A stretch of DNA of 33,186 bases from Pseudomonas sp. GM78. Its GTDB lineage: Bacteria > Pseudomonadota > Gammaproteobacteria > Pseudomonadales > Pseudomonadaceae. This document shows positions 1-9,421 of this stretch, one piece after another. The notes under the pieces were generated by a model, which was not told the origin of the DNA, searched no databases, and was given only the letters and a program-made list of their open reading frames with translations. The number at the start of each line of letters is the position of its first letter. Within the stretch, counting starts at the first letter, position 1. A program made the position numbers and the translations under genes. The stretch spans positions 1 to 33,186 of the forward strand of contig NZ_AKJF01000223.1 of the NCBI RefSeq assembly GCF_000282475.1, given 5' to 3'.

Positions 1-16
1 GGCTCGCTCCCACAGG
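1..16. repeat. Edge of a REP-like Pseudomonas repeat
   Basis: The first bases contain cgctcccacag, the tail of the common Pseudomonas short palindrome family ending in gctcccaca. Only half of the element lies in the window, just past the stop of the DUF1285 gene, so it may sit in a transcription end region. The match to the repeat family is from memory. Confidence 0.45.
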
Positions 17-27
17 GGGGGGATGTG

Positions 28-588
28 TCAGGGTTCGAGACCGATGCGGAAGAACTCACCGCCACTCCACACACCCAGCCATTGCTGCCCATCGATCTCA
101 CGGGTAACGGCCAGCTCCACCAATTGATAGAACACATTGCGATGGATCAGCGCTTCGAGATTGGTGCGCACATGCACGTAAGGCGCCGGCTCTTGTGTGT
201 CGGGATCGATGACTACGCGAATCGGATGCTCGCTGCCAGCTTCAGCAGTCTCATCGACATTGGTGGTAAAGCGCAGAACCTGCGCCTCGCCCTCGCCTTC
301 CACGTCCACCGCAATCGCCACGAAAGGCGCGTCATCCACCTTGATGCCGACCTTCTCCACCGGCGTGATGAGGAAGTAGTCATCGCCGTCGCGGCGGATG
401 ATGGTGGAGAACAGCTTGACCATCGGCTTGCGCCCGATCGGCGTGCCCAGGTAATACCAGGTGCCGTCGCGGGCGATGCGCATGTCGATGTCGCCGCAGA
501 AATCGGGGTTCCACAAGTGGACCGGTGGCAAGCCTTGGGTCTTGGGGATTTGCCCCAGCAGGTCGTTGGCTTTTTGCGGGCCACTCAT
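28..588 (-). CDS. DUF1285 family protein
   Basis: This 186-residue soluble protein has no signal peptide or membrane segment. I recognise it as a DUF1285 protein from its size, from motifs such as [12 protein letters not shown] and RITPVEK-like segments, and from its position beside a DUF4823 lipoprotein, as in P. aeruginosa around PA2954. Its biochemical role is not known to me. The start is supported by a strong AAGGAG ribosome binding site about seven bases before the ATG. It lies 16 bases downstream of the DUF4823 gene on the same strand, so the two are probably co-transcribed. Confidence 0.8.
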   Translation of the reverse strand: MSGPQKANDLLGQIPKTQGLPPVHLWNPDFCGDIDMRIARDGTWYYLGTPIGRKPMVKLFSTIIRRDGDDYFLITPVEKVGIKVDDAPFVAIAVDVEGEGEAQVLRFTTNVDETAEAGSEHPIRVVIDPDTQEPAPYVHVRTNLEALIHRNVFYQLVELAVTREIDGQQWLGVWSGGEFFRIGLEP

Positions 589-604
589 GGCGTTCTCCTT
601 GAAA

Positions 605-1213
605 TTACTGGTCGCTGAGCCCCAGCAGGCTGCGCGCGTACTGCTGCAGCGGCGGGCCCATCAGGTCTTCTGGTTTTTCGTCGTGGAATGTCAGCAGACC
701 CCCACGACTCTTGATACGTGCAGTATCAATCAAATACTGGGTGCTGGTCTCGATCAACATGATCTGAATCACGCCGGTGTCGATGCCGAGGCGATCCACG
801 GCTTCCTGATCCAGCCATTCATCCGAGTTGCCGATGCGGTCATCGGACTTGGCGAAACGGGTATAGAGCAGGTAATGGGCACCGACGGCACGGGCCTCGC
901 CCATGGCCTGGTCAAGGCCTTGCGGGGTGCGGGCGCGGCGGACCATCGGGAAATACTCGATAAAGCCATCGAAGGCGACTTCGGCGATCACGTTGGGGCG
1001 CGGGTAGACGGCACTGCCCGGCGGCACAAAGGCGCCCTGGGCAATGTAGACGAAGGAGTCGGGCTGAATGCGCAGGTTGTTCACCCGGCGGCTGTCGCTG
1101 TGGTCCAGCAGGCCGGCGTCGCTCATGTGGTAGCGAGTCCCTTCGGCCATGTCGCTGACATTCATGCAGCCACCGAGCGCCAAAATGGCCAGCAGCAAAA
1201 CCAGGCTACGCAT
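605..1213 (-). CDS. DUF4823 domain lipoprotein
   Basis: This 202-residue protein begins with a lipoprotein signal: a basic start, a hydrophobic stretch of Leu, Ala and Ile, and the lipobox LGGC with the acylated cysteine at position 16. Residue 17 is Met rather than Asp, so it has no Asp+2 inner-membrane retention signal and may go to the outer membrane. The rest resembles the DUF4823 family, whose function is unknown. A GGAGG ribosome binding site five bases before the ATG supports the start. It sits upstream of the DUF1285 gene in what looks like a two-gene unit. Confidence 0.8.
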   Translation of the reverse strand: MRSLVLLLAILALGGCMNVSDMAEGTRYHMSDAGLLDHSDSRRVNNLRIQPDSFVYIAQGAFVPPGSAVYPRPNVIAEVAFDGFIEYFPMVRRARTPQGLDQAMGEARAVGAHYLLYTRFAKSDDRIGNSDEWLDQEAVDRLGIDTGVIQIMLIETSTQYLIDTARIKSRGGLLTFHDEKPEDLMGPPLQQYARSLLGLSDQ

Positions 1214-1301
1214 CCTATCCTCCAGGGGCCGGTGACGGAAAACCGGCGAATGGCCGTGGGATGCAGCTTTTGCGCCAGCTCAGGAATGGCGTCGATTGAT
1301 A

Positions 1302-1320
1302 GCTTGCCCGCGAAGAGGCC
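1302..1320. repeat. REP-like palindrome fragment
   Basis: The sequence gcttgcccgcgaagaggcc matches half of the short palindromic repeat common in P. putida and P. fluorescens genomes (reverse complement ggcctcttcgcgggcaagc). The partner arm is not seen next to it, so this is a solitary or decayed unit in the 110-base gap between moaA and the DUF4823 gene. Family assignment is from memory. Confidence 0.45.
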
Positions 1321-1323
1321 GGG

Positions 1324-2292
1324 TCAGCCGCCAATAATTTTCATGACCGTCGCACCACCGGAAAACGCCACTTCCTGCTTGTCACCCAACGCCTTGACCA
1401 ACAACCGCTGCAAGGCCGGCAACGCCTGATGACGCGGTTTATCCAGCAGATCGCCGACATAGTGGCGATTGCTTGACGACAGGCAGCCATGCAGCCAGCC
1501 AGTGGACGACAGGCGCAACCGCGAGCAGGTGCGGCAGAACGGCACGCTTTCGTTGGCGATCACGCCGAAATGCCCCAGCCCCGGAATTTCATAACGCACG
1601 GCGGTCGCATCGACAGGCGCATCGGCCTGCAGATACTCATAGCGCTCGCCGATCAGGCTCAGCAGCTGTTGCAGGCTGACAAACTGCTGCAGGAAGGCAT
1701 TGGAGTCGCTGGCAAGGTGGCCCATGCGCATCAACTCGATGAAGCGCAATTCAAAGCCGCGCTCCAGGCAATAATCGAGCAGCGGCATCACCTGATCGAG
1801 GTTCTGGCCGCGCAGCGGCACCATGTTGACCTTGACCTTCATGCCTGCCGCCCGGGCCTGGTCCATGCCGCCCAGCACGGTCGCCAGATCGCCGCCCCGG
1901 GCAATGCCGCGAAACGCAGAGGCGTCCAGGGTATCGAGGGAAACGTTGATGCGTCGAATGCCGGCATCCACCAGGATCGGCAGCTTCTTCGCCAACAGCT
2001 GGCCGTTGGTGGTCAGGCTGATGTCCTGCAGCCCCATCTGGCCGACGGCACCCATGAAGGCTTCGAGTTTCGGGCTGACCAGCGGTTCGCCACCGGTGAT
2101 GCGCAAGCGCTCGATACCCGCCGCTTCGATCAGGTAGGCCACCCCGCGCGCCATGGCTTCGGCCGACAATTCATCCTGCGCAGCCACCAACCGCTTGCCG
2201 TTAGGCACGCAGTAGGTACACGCGTAATTGCAGGCTGAGGTCAGGCTGACTCGCAAATTGCGAAAACGCCTGCCTTGTCGGTCAACGATCAT
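1324..2292 (-). CDS. moaA: GTP 3',8-cyclase MoaA (radical SAM)
   Basis: MoaA, with MoaC, converts GTP into cyclic pyranopterin monophosphate, the first step of molybdenum cofactor synthesis. All hallmarks are present. The radical SAM cysteines are C21, C25 and C28 (SACNYACTYC), followed by the ITGGEP motif. The C-terminal cluster is CRTC plus a third cysteine 13 residues later. The chain ends in the double glycine (IIGG) needed for activity in the family. I chose the ATG at 2292 (322 residues) over a GTG two codons upstream because GGAG lies five bases before it. Pseudomonads often carry more than one moaA, so this may be one of several copies. A palindrome lies about 30 bases upstream. Confidence 0.88.
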   Translation of the reverse strand: MIVDRQGRRFRNLRVSLTSACNYACTYCVPNGKRLVAAQDELSAEAMARGVAYLIEAAGIERLRITGGEPLVSPKLEAFMGAVGQMGLQDISLTTNGQLLAKKLPILVDAGIRRINVSLDTLDASAFRGIARGGDLATVLGGMDQARAAGMKVKVNMVPLRGQNLDQVMPLLDYCLERGFELRFIELMRMGHLASDSNAFLQQFVSLQQLLSLIGERYEYLQADAPVDATAVRYEIPGLGHFGVIANESVPFCRTCSRLRLSSTGWLHGCLSSSNRHYVGDLLDKPRHQALPALQRLLVKALGDKQEVAFSGGATVMKIIGG

Positions 2293-2323
2293 GATCACTC
2301 CGGCGCAAGAATATTCGGGCCGT

Positions 2324-2351
2324 TAAAACTTGACTCACAAATCAAGTTTTA
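2324..2351. promoter_or_regulatory. Perfect palindrome upstream of moaA, candidate operator
   Basis: The arms taaaacttga (2324-2333) and tcaagtttta (2342-2351) are perfect inverted repeats of 10 bases around an 8-base spacer. The element starts 31 bases before the moaA ATG. It is AT-rich with no T tract after the stem, so a DNA-binding site is more likely than a terminator. It resembles an Anr/FNR box (TTGAT-N4-ATCAA), but the spacing between TTGA and TCAA is 8, not 6. The binding protein is unknown; the TetR encoded next door is one possibility. Confidence 0.5.
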
Positions 2352-2429
2352 GCAAGCCCTCTGCCTGAGTATATTCCTGCGGTACTGCGCCATGTAGCGA
2401 AATCACGGGCAATAAGGCGGCTGAATGGC

Positions 2430-3068
2430 TCAGCTGCTCGGGGTGTCGCTGTCGCGCTTGCGCTTGTTGCCCATGCGCACGCCGATGTCCATCAGGAACT
2501 GGAAGAAGCCTTCCTGGTCTTCCAGCACATTGCTCCAGAACGGCGAGTGATACAGCGCCACGGCACCGTGCACCAGCGCCCAGGACGCGCAGTAATGGAA
2601 GTAAGGCGGCACGTCTTCGAGCTTGCCTTCGCTGATCCGGCCCTTGATGAGCAAGGTCAGGCGTTCGAAGTTCGAGGCGCGGATCTTGTGCAGTTCCTCG
2701 ACCATCTCCGGCACCTGGTTGCCCTTGACGACCTTTTCTTCCAGACGGTCAAACAACCGGTACCGCTGTGGGTCGCGCATGCGGAATTCGAAATAGGCGC
2801 GGGACAGGGCTTCCTTGTCCTTGTCGACATCGGCCGAATGCAACAGCTCGTTCAAATCGCGCTCATAGTCGAGCATCAGGCGCAGATAGATCTCGGCCTT
2901 GGACTTGAAGTGCTTGTAGATCGTGCCTTTGCCGATACCGACAGCATCAGCAATCATCTCGACGGTGACACTGTCTTCACCCTGGTCGAGGAACAGCTTG
3001 AGCGCGGTATCGAGAATTTCTTGCTCGCGGCGACGAAACTCACGGACCTTACGAGGTTCTTTATGCAT
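2430..3068 (-). CDS. TetR/AcrR family transcriptional regulator
   Basis: This 212-residue protein has a typical TetR helix-turn-helix at about residues 35-57, with the signature GIGKGTIYKHFKSK. The C-terminal ligand-binding half is all helical and ends in a basic and Ser/Thr tail (NKRKRDSD). It corresponds in position to PA2957 of P. aeruginosa, next to rgsA and tatD. Its effector and targets are not evident from sequence. It reads away from the rgsA region, and a cataat -10-like element lies about 30 bases upstream. Self-regulation would be usual for the family but is not shown here. Confidence 0.85.
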   Translation of the reverse strand: MHKEPRKVREFRRREQEILDTALKLFLDQGEDSVTVEMIADAVGIGKGTIYKHFKSKAEIYLRLMLDYERDLNELLHSADVDKDKEALSRAYFEFRMRDPQRYRLFDRLEEKVVKGNQVPEMVEELHKIRASNFERLTLLIKGRISEGKLEDVPPYFHYCASWALVHGAVALYHSPFWSNVLEDQEGFFQFLMDIGVRMGNKRKRDSDTPSS

Positions 3069-3270
3069 AAGAAAAGGTCTGTAGGGGTCAAAATTCGAAG
3101 CCGCGTATTATGCCTAAATTGCGCAAAAATGCACGGATCATCCGACCATATCTGTGTTTCTTGATGATTTCTCACCACATCGTCGGTTGATGAGAACTCT
3201 TCTGAAGCGCCCGTATTCCAAATATGTTTAAAAACCGCGATCTACAAACTGGACGGTACGAAATCCTGAT

Positions 3271-3278
3271 CAATACTT
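3271..3278 (+). promoter_or_regulatory. Sigma-S-like -10 element of rgsA
   Basis: The sequence caatactt matches the sigma-S extended -10 consensus CTATACT at six of seven positions. No good -35 is seen, as expected for a sigma-S-dependent promoter. A start at about 3284 would give an RNA of about 118 nt ending at the terminator. RgsA is reported to depend on RpoS, which fits. Confidence 0.55.
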
Positions 3279-3283
3279 GAACT

Positions 3284-3401
3284 GTCGGCGGGGCATCTCC
3301 CCCAAGTGTCTCGCCGATATTGGTACCAACGGACCGCGTGCCATTGTTTTACTCCTAATGGTCTTAACCCGGATTCACCCCCCAGAACCCGGGTTTTTTT
3401 T
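3284..3401 (+). ncRNA. rgsA: Small regulatory RNA RgsA
   Basis: RgsA (also called P16) is a RpoS-dependent, Gac-linked small RNA of about 120 nt in Pseudomonas; in PAO1 it lies between PA2958 and the tatD homologue PA2959. Here the same position, upstream of tatD in convergent orientation, holds a plus-strand unit. It has a sigma-S-like -10, a 5-prime hairpin (tcggcg at 3285-3290 with cgccga at 3312-3317, plus an inner ggg/ccc stem), a single-stranded middle and a strong intrinsic terminator. No convincing ORF is present. Identification rests on synteny, length and architecture, not on an alignment. The 5-prime end is approximate. Confidence 0.7.
3366..3401 (+). terminator. Rho-independent terminator of rgsA
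   Basis: The stem aacccgg (3366-3372) pairs with ccgggtt (3389-3395) and is followed by an unbroken run of T to 3401. The T tract lies only on the plus-strand side, so it ends the small RNA and not tatD. Confidence 0.85.
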
Positions 3402-3410
3402 GCCTGCGAT

Positions 3411-4196
3411 TTAACCTTTCACATGCGCCAGCGGGAACAGGCGCTTGAAATTCGCCGTGGTCTGCTCGGCAAATCGCTCGTAAGGCTCACCGCGCAACAT
3501 TGCCAGAAACTCCGCTACTTCGCGTACGTACTGCGGCAGGTTCGGCTTGCCGCGGTACGGAATCGGCGCCAGGTACGGCGAGTCGGTTTCCACCAGCAAA
3601 CGGTCGGCCGGCACCTTGCTCGCCACGTCGCGCAACGCGTCGGCGTTGCGGAATGTGACAATCCCGGACAGGGAAATGTAGTAACCCATGTCCAGCGCAG
3701 CTTTCGCCATGTCCCAGTCTTCGGTGAAGCAGTGCAGCACACCCGCCTGGGGCAGCGCCGCCTCACGCAACAGGTTCAAGGTATCGGCGCGCGCGCCCCG
3801 GGTGTGGATGATCACCGGCTTGCCGGTCTGCTGGGCCGCTTGCAGGTGCAAGCGGAAAGATTGCTGCTGCAACTCGGCCGCTTCCGGCTCGTAGTGATAA
3901 TCCAGGCCAGTTTCACCGATCGCCACCACGCGCGGATGATTGAGCTCGTGCAACAGCCAGTCCAGCGCAGGGGCCGCACCGGGCTGCACATCCAGCGGAT
4001 GCACACCGACCGAACAATCGACATCGTCATAGCGTTCGGCCAGGGCTTTGACGTCGGCCGCGTTGTCAGCACTGACGCCGATGCACAGGAAGTGCCCTAC
4101 CCCACGCTGGCGGGCCGCATCGAGGGCGGCATCCAGCGAGCCGTCATGGGCGGCGAGGTCGAGGCGATCAAGGTGACAATGGGAATCTACGAGCAT
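3411..4196 (-). CDS. tatD: TatD family metal-dependent DNase/hydrolase
   Basis: This 261-residue protein is a TIM-barrel metallohydrolase of the TatD family (YcfH/TatD type), associated with DNase activity and nucleic-acid quality control. Metal ligands are visible in order: H6 and H8 in DSHCHLD, E95 in GETGLDYH, H131 in IIHTR, H155 in LHCF and D205 in VETDSPYLAP. It is full length and cytosolic. In pseudomonads it follows holB and pilZ; here only a pilZ remnant separates it from holB. Its stop is ten bases from the end of the convergent small RNA gene, and no minus-strand terminator is evident. Confidence 0.92.
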   Translation of the reverse strand: MLVDSHCHLDRLDLAAHDGSLDAALDAARQRGVGHFLCIGVSADNAADVKALAERYDDVDCSVGVHPLDVQPGAAPALDWLLHELNHPRVVAIGETGLDYHYEPEAAELQQQSFRLHLQAAQQTGKPVIIHTRGARADTLNLLREAALPQAGVLHCFTEDWDMAKAALDMGYYISLSGIVTFRNADALRDVASKVPADRLLVETDSPYLAPIPYRGKPNLPQYVREVAEFLAMLRGEPYERFAEQTTANFKRLFPLAHVKG

Positions 4197-4211
4197 AAAA
4201 AGGGCTGCAAC

Positions 4212-4310
4212 TTACTTCGTATGAGTGGGACGGCCGGATTTCAGGGCTCCGGCCAGGTGGGTTTCGATTCGACTGCATACAGTATTATCGCCGTCAATGT
4301 CGCTTGATGC
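4212..4310 (-). pseudogene. pilZ: pilZ remnant (3-prime end only)
   Basis: Reading the minus strand towards tatD gives a frame ending RIETHLAGALKSGRPTHTK and a stop at 4212-4214. From memory, P. aeruginosa PilZ ends KIETYLAGALKSDRPTHTM, and the preceding DGDNT matches its DGDST. PilZ, a type IV pilus assembly and c-di-GMP-related protein of about 118 residues, normally occupies this spot between holB and tatD. Here a stop at 4311-4313 interrupts the frame, and only 135 bases separate holB from tatD, too few for the gene. About 27 codons are recognisable. A short segment near holB (frame VGAWILSIKRH, roughly 4311-4331) faintly recalls the PilZ N-terminus GARNGILSLTIKDK; that is speculative. 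Confidence 0.75.
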
Positions 4311-4331
4311 TCAGAATCCAGGCGCCGACGG

Positions 4332-5952
<1,621 letters not shown>

Positions 5953-5962
5953 TTAGTCAGAT

Positions 5963-7249
5963 TCATTGCGGGCTTTGCGGCGTTGTTGTGTTCGGTTGCG
6001 CTTGCGGTGCGGCAGCAGGTTCAGGCACGGGCTCTTGCGCTGGCTCTGCAGGTGCAGCCTCGGGCGCGGTATCGGGCGAAGCCGCCGGGACAGGAGCCTG
6101 GGCCTCGGGAGGCTGCGGTTGCGTCGTTTCGGTTGGCGCAACTTCAGATTGCGGCACCTCCGTTGGCGGTGCCTCGGTCGGCAGCGCCTGGGTATCAGGC
6201 GTTTCGGGCGTGCTCACCGGCGCCGGGCTGGAGCGGTAATCGGCGCGGCGCTTGAGCTGGAACTCTCGCACGGCATTGTTGTGCGCGTCCAGATCATCGG
6301 AGAACACATGGCTGCCGTCACCGCGCGCCACGAAGTAGAGGCTGGTGCCCTCCACCGGATTGAGCGCCGCGTGGATGGCTTCGCGGCCGACCATGGCAAT
6401 CGGGGTCGGCGGCAGACCGGAAATCATGTAGGTGTTGTAAGGGTTCGCTTCCTTGAGATGGGCGCGAGTCAGCTTGCCGTTATACCGGTCACCCAGGCCA
6501 TAGATCACCGTCGGGTCGGTTTGCAACAGCATGCCGATTTCCATGCGACGCACGAACACGCCGGCAATCTGCCCGCGTTCCTGTGGCACGCCGGTTTCCT
6601 TCTCCACCAGCGAGGCCATGATCAGGGCTTGATAGGGCCCGGAATAAGGCAGGTCGGCCGCACGCTGGCTCCACTCCTTGGCCAGCACTTCGTCGAGGCG
6701 CTGGTAAGCGGTTTTCAGCAACTCGGTGTCGGTCATGCCACGCACGAAGCGATAGGTATCGGGAAAGAATCGCCCCTCGGGGAAAATCCCGCTATGGCCG
6801 AGCTTGTCCATGACCTGGCTGTCGCTCAGGCCGTTCAGGGTTTGCTCGAGCTTTTCTTCCTTGGCCAGGGCCGCACGGACCTGGTGGAAATTCCAGCCTT
6901 CGACCAGGGTCAGGCTGTATTGAACCATTTCCCCGCGTTTCCACAGGTCGATCAGGCCTTCCACGGTCATGCCGGGCGTCATGCGGTACTCACCGCTGTG
7001 CAATGGCTGTTTGGGCAAGTTGAAGCGCCAATAGACGCGCAGCCAGAACGCGTCCTTGATGACGCCGTCGGCTTCCATCCGCAGTAAGGTGCGGTTCGGG
7101 GTGGTGCCCTTGGGTACCTCCAGCAGTTCTTCCTGCGTGATATTCAGCGGTTGCACCAGTGCCGAATGAATTTTCCAGGCAGAAGCACCTAACATCAGCC
7201 CCGCCAGAACCAGTCCGGTTTCCAGCAGCAGCAAGAATTTACGTCTCAC
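5963..7249 (-). CDS. mltG: Endolytic murein transglycosylase MltG, with long C-terminal tail
   Basis: MltG (YceG) is an inner-membrane, periplasm-facing lytic transglycosylase that cuts nascent glycan strands and may set strand length. A membrane anchor lies at about residues 5-24, followed by the YceG domain. The catalytic glutamate is E218 in LVEKETG, the same number as in E. coli. The core ends near residue 340, about the usual length, but this protein continues for some 88 more residues rich in Pro, Ala, Glu, Thr and Gln to reach 428. The tail would be disordered and periplasmic. The start is GTG, 3 bases after the pabC stop. Confidence 0.92.
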   Translation of the reverse strand: MRRKFLLLLETGLVLAGLMLGASAWKIHSALVQPLNITQEELLEVPKGTTPNRTLLRMEADGVIKDAFWLRVYWRFNLPKQPLHSGEYRMTPGMTVEGLIDLWKRGEMVQYSLTLVEGWNFHQVRAALAKEEKLEQTLNGLSDSQVMDKLGHSGIFPEGRFFPDTYRFVRGMTDTELLKTAYQRLDEVLAKEWSQRAADLPYSGPYQALIMASLVEKETGVPQERGQIAGVFVRRMEIGMLLQTDPTVIYGLGDRYNGKLTRAHLKEANPYNTYMISGLPPTPIAMVGREAIHAALNPVEGTSLYFVARGDGSHVFSDDLDAHNNAVREFQLKRRADYRSSPAPVSTPETPDTQALPTEAPPTEVPQSEVAPTETTQPQPPEAQAPVPAASPDTAPEAAPAEPAQEPVPEPAAAPQAQPNTTTPQSPQ

Positions 7250-7252
7250 GTA

Positions 7253-8068
7253 TCAAGCATCCAGTAGCGCGCGGGCAATGGTTTGGAGTTTACGGGTGAG
7301 CGGCCCAACCGGCCAGCTCAGTGCGGCATAGGCGCGCACCGGCCAAACGCCATACACGCTGTTGCAGACAAACACTTCGTCAGCGCCCTGCAGCTGCTCG
7401 AGCGTGATATCAGTGATTTGCAGGGGGATACCCAAGGACTCGGCCTGGGACAACAACTCGGCACGCATCACACCTTCTACGCCGCAGTAGCTCAAATCCG
7501 CGGTGATCAACACGCCGTCATGCACCAGGAACAGGTTGCTGAACACGCCCTCGATCACGCGACCGGCCTGATCGAGCATCAAGCCTTCGGCATGTTCGGT
7601 GTCCTGCCATTCGGCACGCGCCATCACCTGCTCCAGACGGTTCAGGTGCTTGAGACCTGCGAGCAGGGGCTGGAAGGAAAGTCGGGTGGTGCACGGGAAC
7701 AGGCGAATGCCCTGCTCGGCATGGGCATCCGGGTAAACCGCAGGAGGATTACCCGACAGGATACGACGAGCCTGGGCCGAAGGATCGAAAGCGTAACCAC
7801 GCTGGCCGTCGCCGCGGGTAACGATCAGCTTGAGCACGCCTTCGTTCAGTTGCTCGGCATAGGTCAACAATTCCGCGACCACGACAGCCTGATCCAGATT
7901 GATTGCCAACCGTCGGCAGCCCCTGGCGAGGCGCACCAGATGTCGATCCAGCAGGACCGGAAAGCCATCATGCACGGCGATGGTCTCGAACAGACCGTCG
8001 CCGTAGGCCAGGCCGCGATCCTTCAGCGACAATGCGTCAGCCGGCTGACCGTCGACCCAGCTGTCCAT
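7253..8068 (-). CDS. pabC: Aminodeoxychorismate lyase
   Basis: PabC releases pyruvate from 4-amino-4-deoxychorismate to give p-aminobenzoate for folate synthesis. This 271-residue protein belongs to the fold-type IV PLP enzymes. The PLP lysine is K140 in LKHLNRLEQV, and EGVFSNLF is the conserved cofactor-binding stretch. Branched-chain aminotransferases share this fold, but the length and the fabF-pabC-mltG context favour PabC. The ATG overlaps the fabF stop by one base (TGATG), so translation is likely coupled to fatty-acid genes. Confidence 0.93.
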   Translation of the reverse strand: MDSWVDGQPADALSLKDRGLAYGDGLFETIAVHDGFPVLLDRHLVRLARGCRRLAINLDQAVVVAELLTYAEQLNEGVLKLIVTRGDGQRGYAFDPSAQARRILSGNPPAVYPDAHAEQGIRLFPCTTRLSFQPLLAGLKHLNRLEQVMARAEWQDTEHAEGLMLDQAGRVIEGVFSNLFLVHDGVLITADLSYCGVEGVMRAELLSQAESLGIPLQITDITLEQLQGADEVFVCNSVYGVWPVRAYAALSWPVGPLTRKLQTIARALLDA

Positions 8069-9312
8069 CAGCCTGCGAACCGGCGGAACACCAGCGAACC
8101 GTTGGTGCCGCCAAAACCGAAGGAGTTGGACACGACTACATCGATATCCATGTTGCGCGCAGTGTGCGGCACGAAGTCGAGGTCGCAGCCTTCGTCCGGC
8201 TCATCGAGGTTGATGGTCGGTGGTGCCACCTGGCTGTTGATCGCCAGCACGCTGAAGATGGCTTCGACCGCGCCCGCCGCGCCCAGCAAGTGCCCGGTCA
8301 TCGACTTGGTCGAACTCACGGCCAGGTTGTAGGCGTGTTCGCCAAACACCGACTTGATCGCATTGACTTCAGCAAGGTCGCCAGCCGGCGTCGAGGTGCC
8401 GTGGGCATTGATGTACTGCACTTGATCGCCATTGATTTTGGCGTCTCGCAGTGCATTGGTGATGCAACGTGCAGCCCCCGCGCCATCGGCTGGCGGCGAA
8501 GTCATGTGGTAGGCATCGCCACTGGTGCCGAAACCGATCAGTTCGGCATAGATGGTCGCGCCGCGGGCCTTGGCGTGTTCCCGCTCTTCCAGTACCAGCG
8601 CACCGGCGCCATTGGACAATACGAAGCCATCACGGCCCTTGTCCCATGGACGGCTGGCGCGGGTCGGCTCGTCGTTGCGGGTCGACAGGGCGCGGGAAGC
8701 GCCGAAACCACCCATACCCAGGCCGCAGGCGGCCATTTCGGCGCCGCCGGCGATCATCACGTCGGCTTCGTCGTACATGATGTTGCGAGCAGCCATGCCG
8801 ATGCAGTGCGTACCGGTGGTACACGCCGTGGCGATGGCATAGTTAGGCCCCTGTGCCCCCAGGTGGATGGACAGGAAACCGGAAATCATATTGATGATCG
8901 AACCAGGCACGAAGAACGGAGAAATCCGTCGCGGACCGGTCTCATGCAAGGTGCGGCTGGTTTCTTCAATGTTGGTCAGTCCACCGATACCCGAACCCAT
9001 GGCCACGCCGATGCGCTCACGGTTGGCATCGGTCACTTCCAGACCGGCATTGCGCACTGCCTGAAAACCTGCGGCCAGACCGTACTGAATGAACAGGTCG
9101 AGCTTGCGAGCTTCCTTGACCGACAGGTATTCCTCGACTTTGAAGTCCTTTACCGAGCCGCCAAAACGGGTGGAATAGGCAGAAAGGTCGGTGTGTTCGA
9201 TCAGACCAATGCCACTGCGGCCAGCCAGAATGCCCTGCCAGCTGCTCGGCACATCCGTGCCCAGTGGCGACAACATACCCATACCGGTGACTACGACGCG
9301 TCTACGCGACAC
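8068..9312 (-). CDS. fabF: 3-oxoacyl-ACP synthase II (KAS II)
   Basis: FabF condenses malonyl-ACP with growing acyl-ACP chains in type II fatty-acid synthesis. The 414-residue protein has the Cys-His-His triad: C164 in [11 protein letters not shown]304 in [11 protein letters not shown] and H341 in [12 protein letters not shown]. The start is GTG, preceded by AGGAG. It is separated from acpP by a 109-base gap that contains a hairpin terminator, so it is probably transcribed partly by read-through from acpP. Confidence 0.95.
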   Translation of the reverse strand: MSRRRVVVTGMGMLSPLGTDVPSSWQGILAGRSGIGLIEHTDLSAYSTRFGGSVKDFKVEEYLSVKEARKLDLFIQYGLAAGFQAVRNAGLEVTDANRERIGVAMGSGIGGLTNIEETSRTLHETGPRRISPFFVPGSIINMISGFLSIHLGAQGPNYAIATACTTGTHCIGMAARNIMYDEADVMIAGGAEMAACGLGMGGFGASRALSTRNDEPTRASRPWDKGRDGFVLSNGAGALVLEEREHAKARGATIYAELIGFGTSGDAYHMTSPPADGAGAARCITNALRDAKINGDQVQYINAHGTSTPAGDLAEVNAIKSVFGEHAYNLAVSSTKSMTGHLLGAAGAVEAIFSVLAINSQVAPPTINLDEPDEGCDLDFVPHTARNMDIDVVVSNSFGFGGTNGSLVFRRFAG

Positions 9313-9358
9313 AGCACTCTCCTTTTTTCAAATGACGACTTTGCATCAGGCCTAAAGA

Positions 9359-9392
9359 AAAAACCGCACGCCGTGATGGCAGTGCGGTTTTT
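9359..9392 (-). terminator. Terminator or attenuator between acpP and fabF
   Basis: The stem aaaaaccgcac (9359-9369) pairs with gtgcggttttt (9382-9392), and an inner gcc/ggc pair tightens the loop. On the minus strand the stem runs into a T tract, so it should end much of the acpP transcript. The A-rich opposite side makes it potentially bidirectional. Confidence 0.85.
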
Positions 9393-9421
9393 CCATGACA
9401 GCGAGCAACGATTACAAACTA

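Noticed and set aside
461-1429. A 322-codon plus-strand frame over the DUF1285, DUF4823 and moaA ends
   Set aside because: It crosses three genes on the other strand that have family support and good ribosome binding sites, and its product resembles nothing.
2328-2347. Anr/FNR box before moaA
   Set aside because: TTGA and TCAA are present but separated by 8 bases instead of 6, so the half-sites do not fit the consensus.
3306-4307. A 333-codon plus-strand frame over rgsA and tatD
   Set aside because: It is the reverse of tatD, whose catalytic residues are all present, and it starts inside the small RNA.
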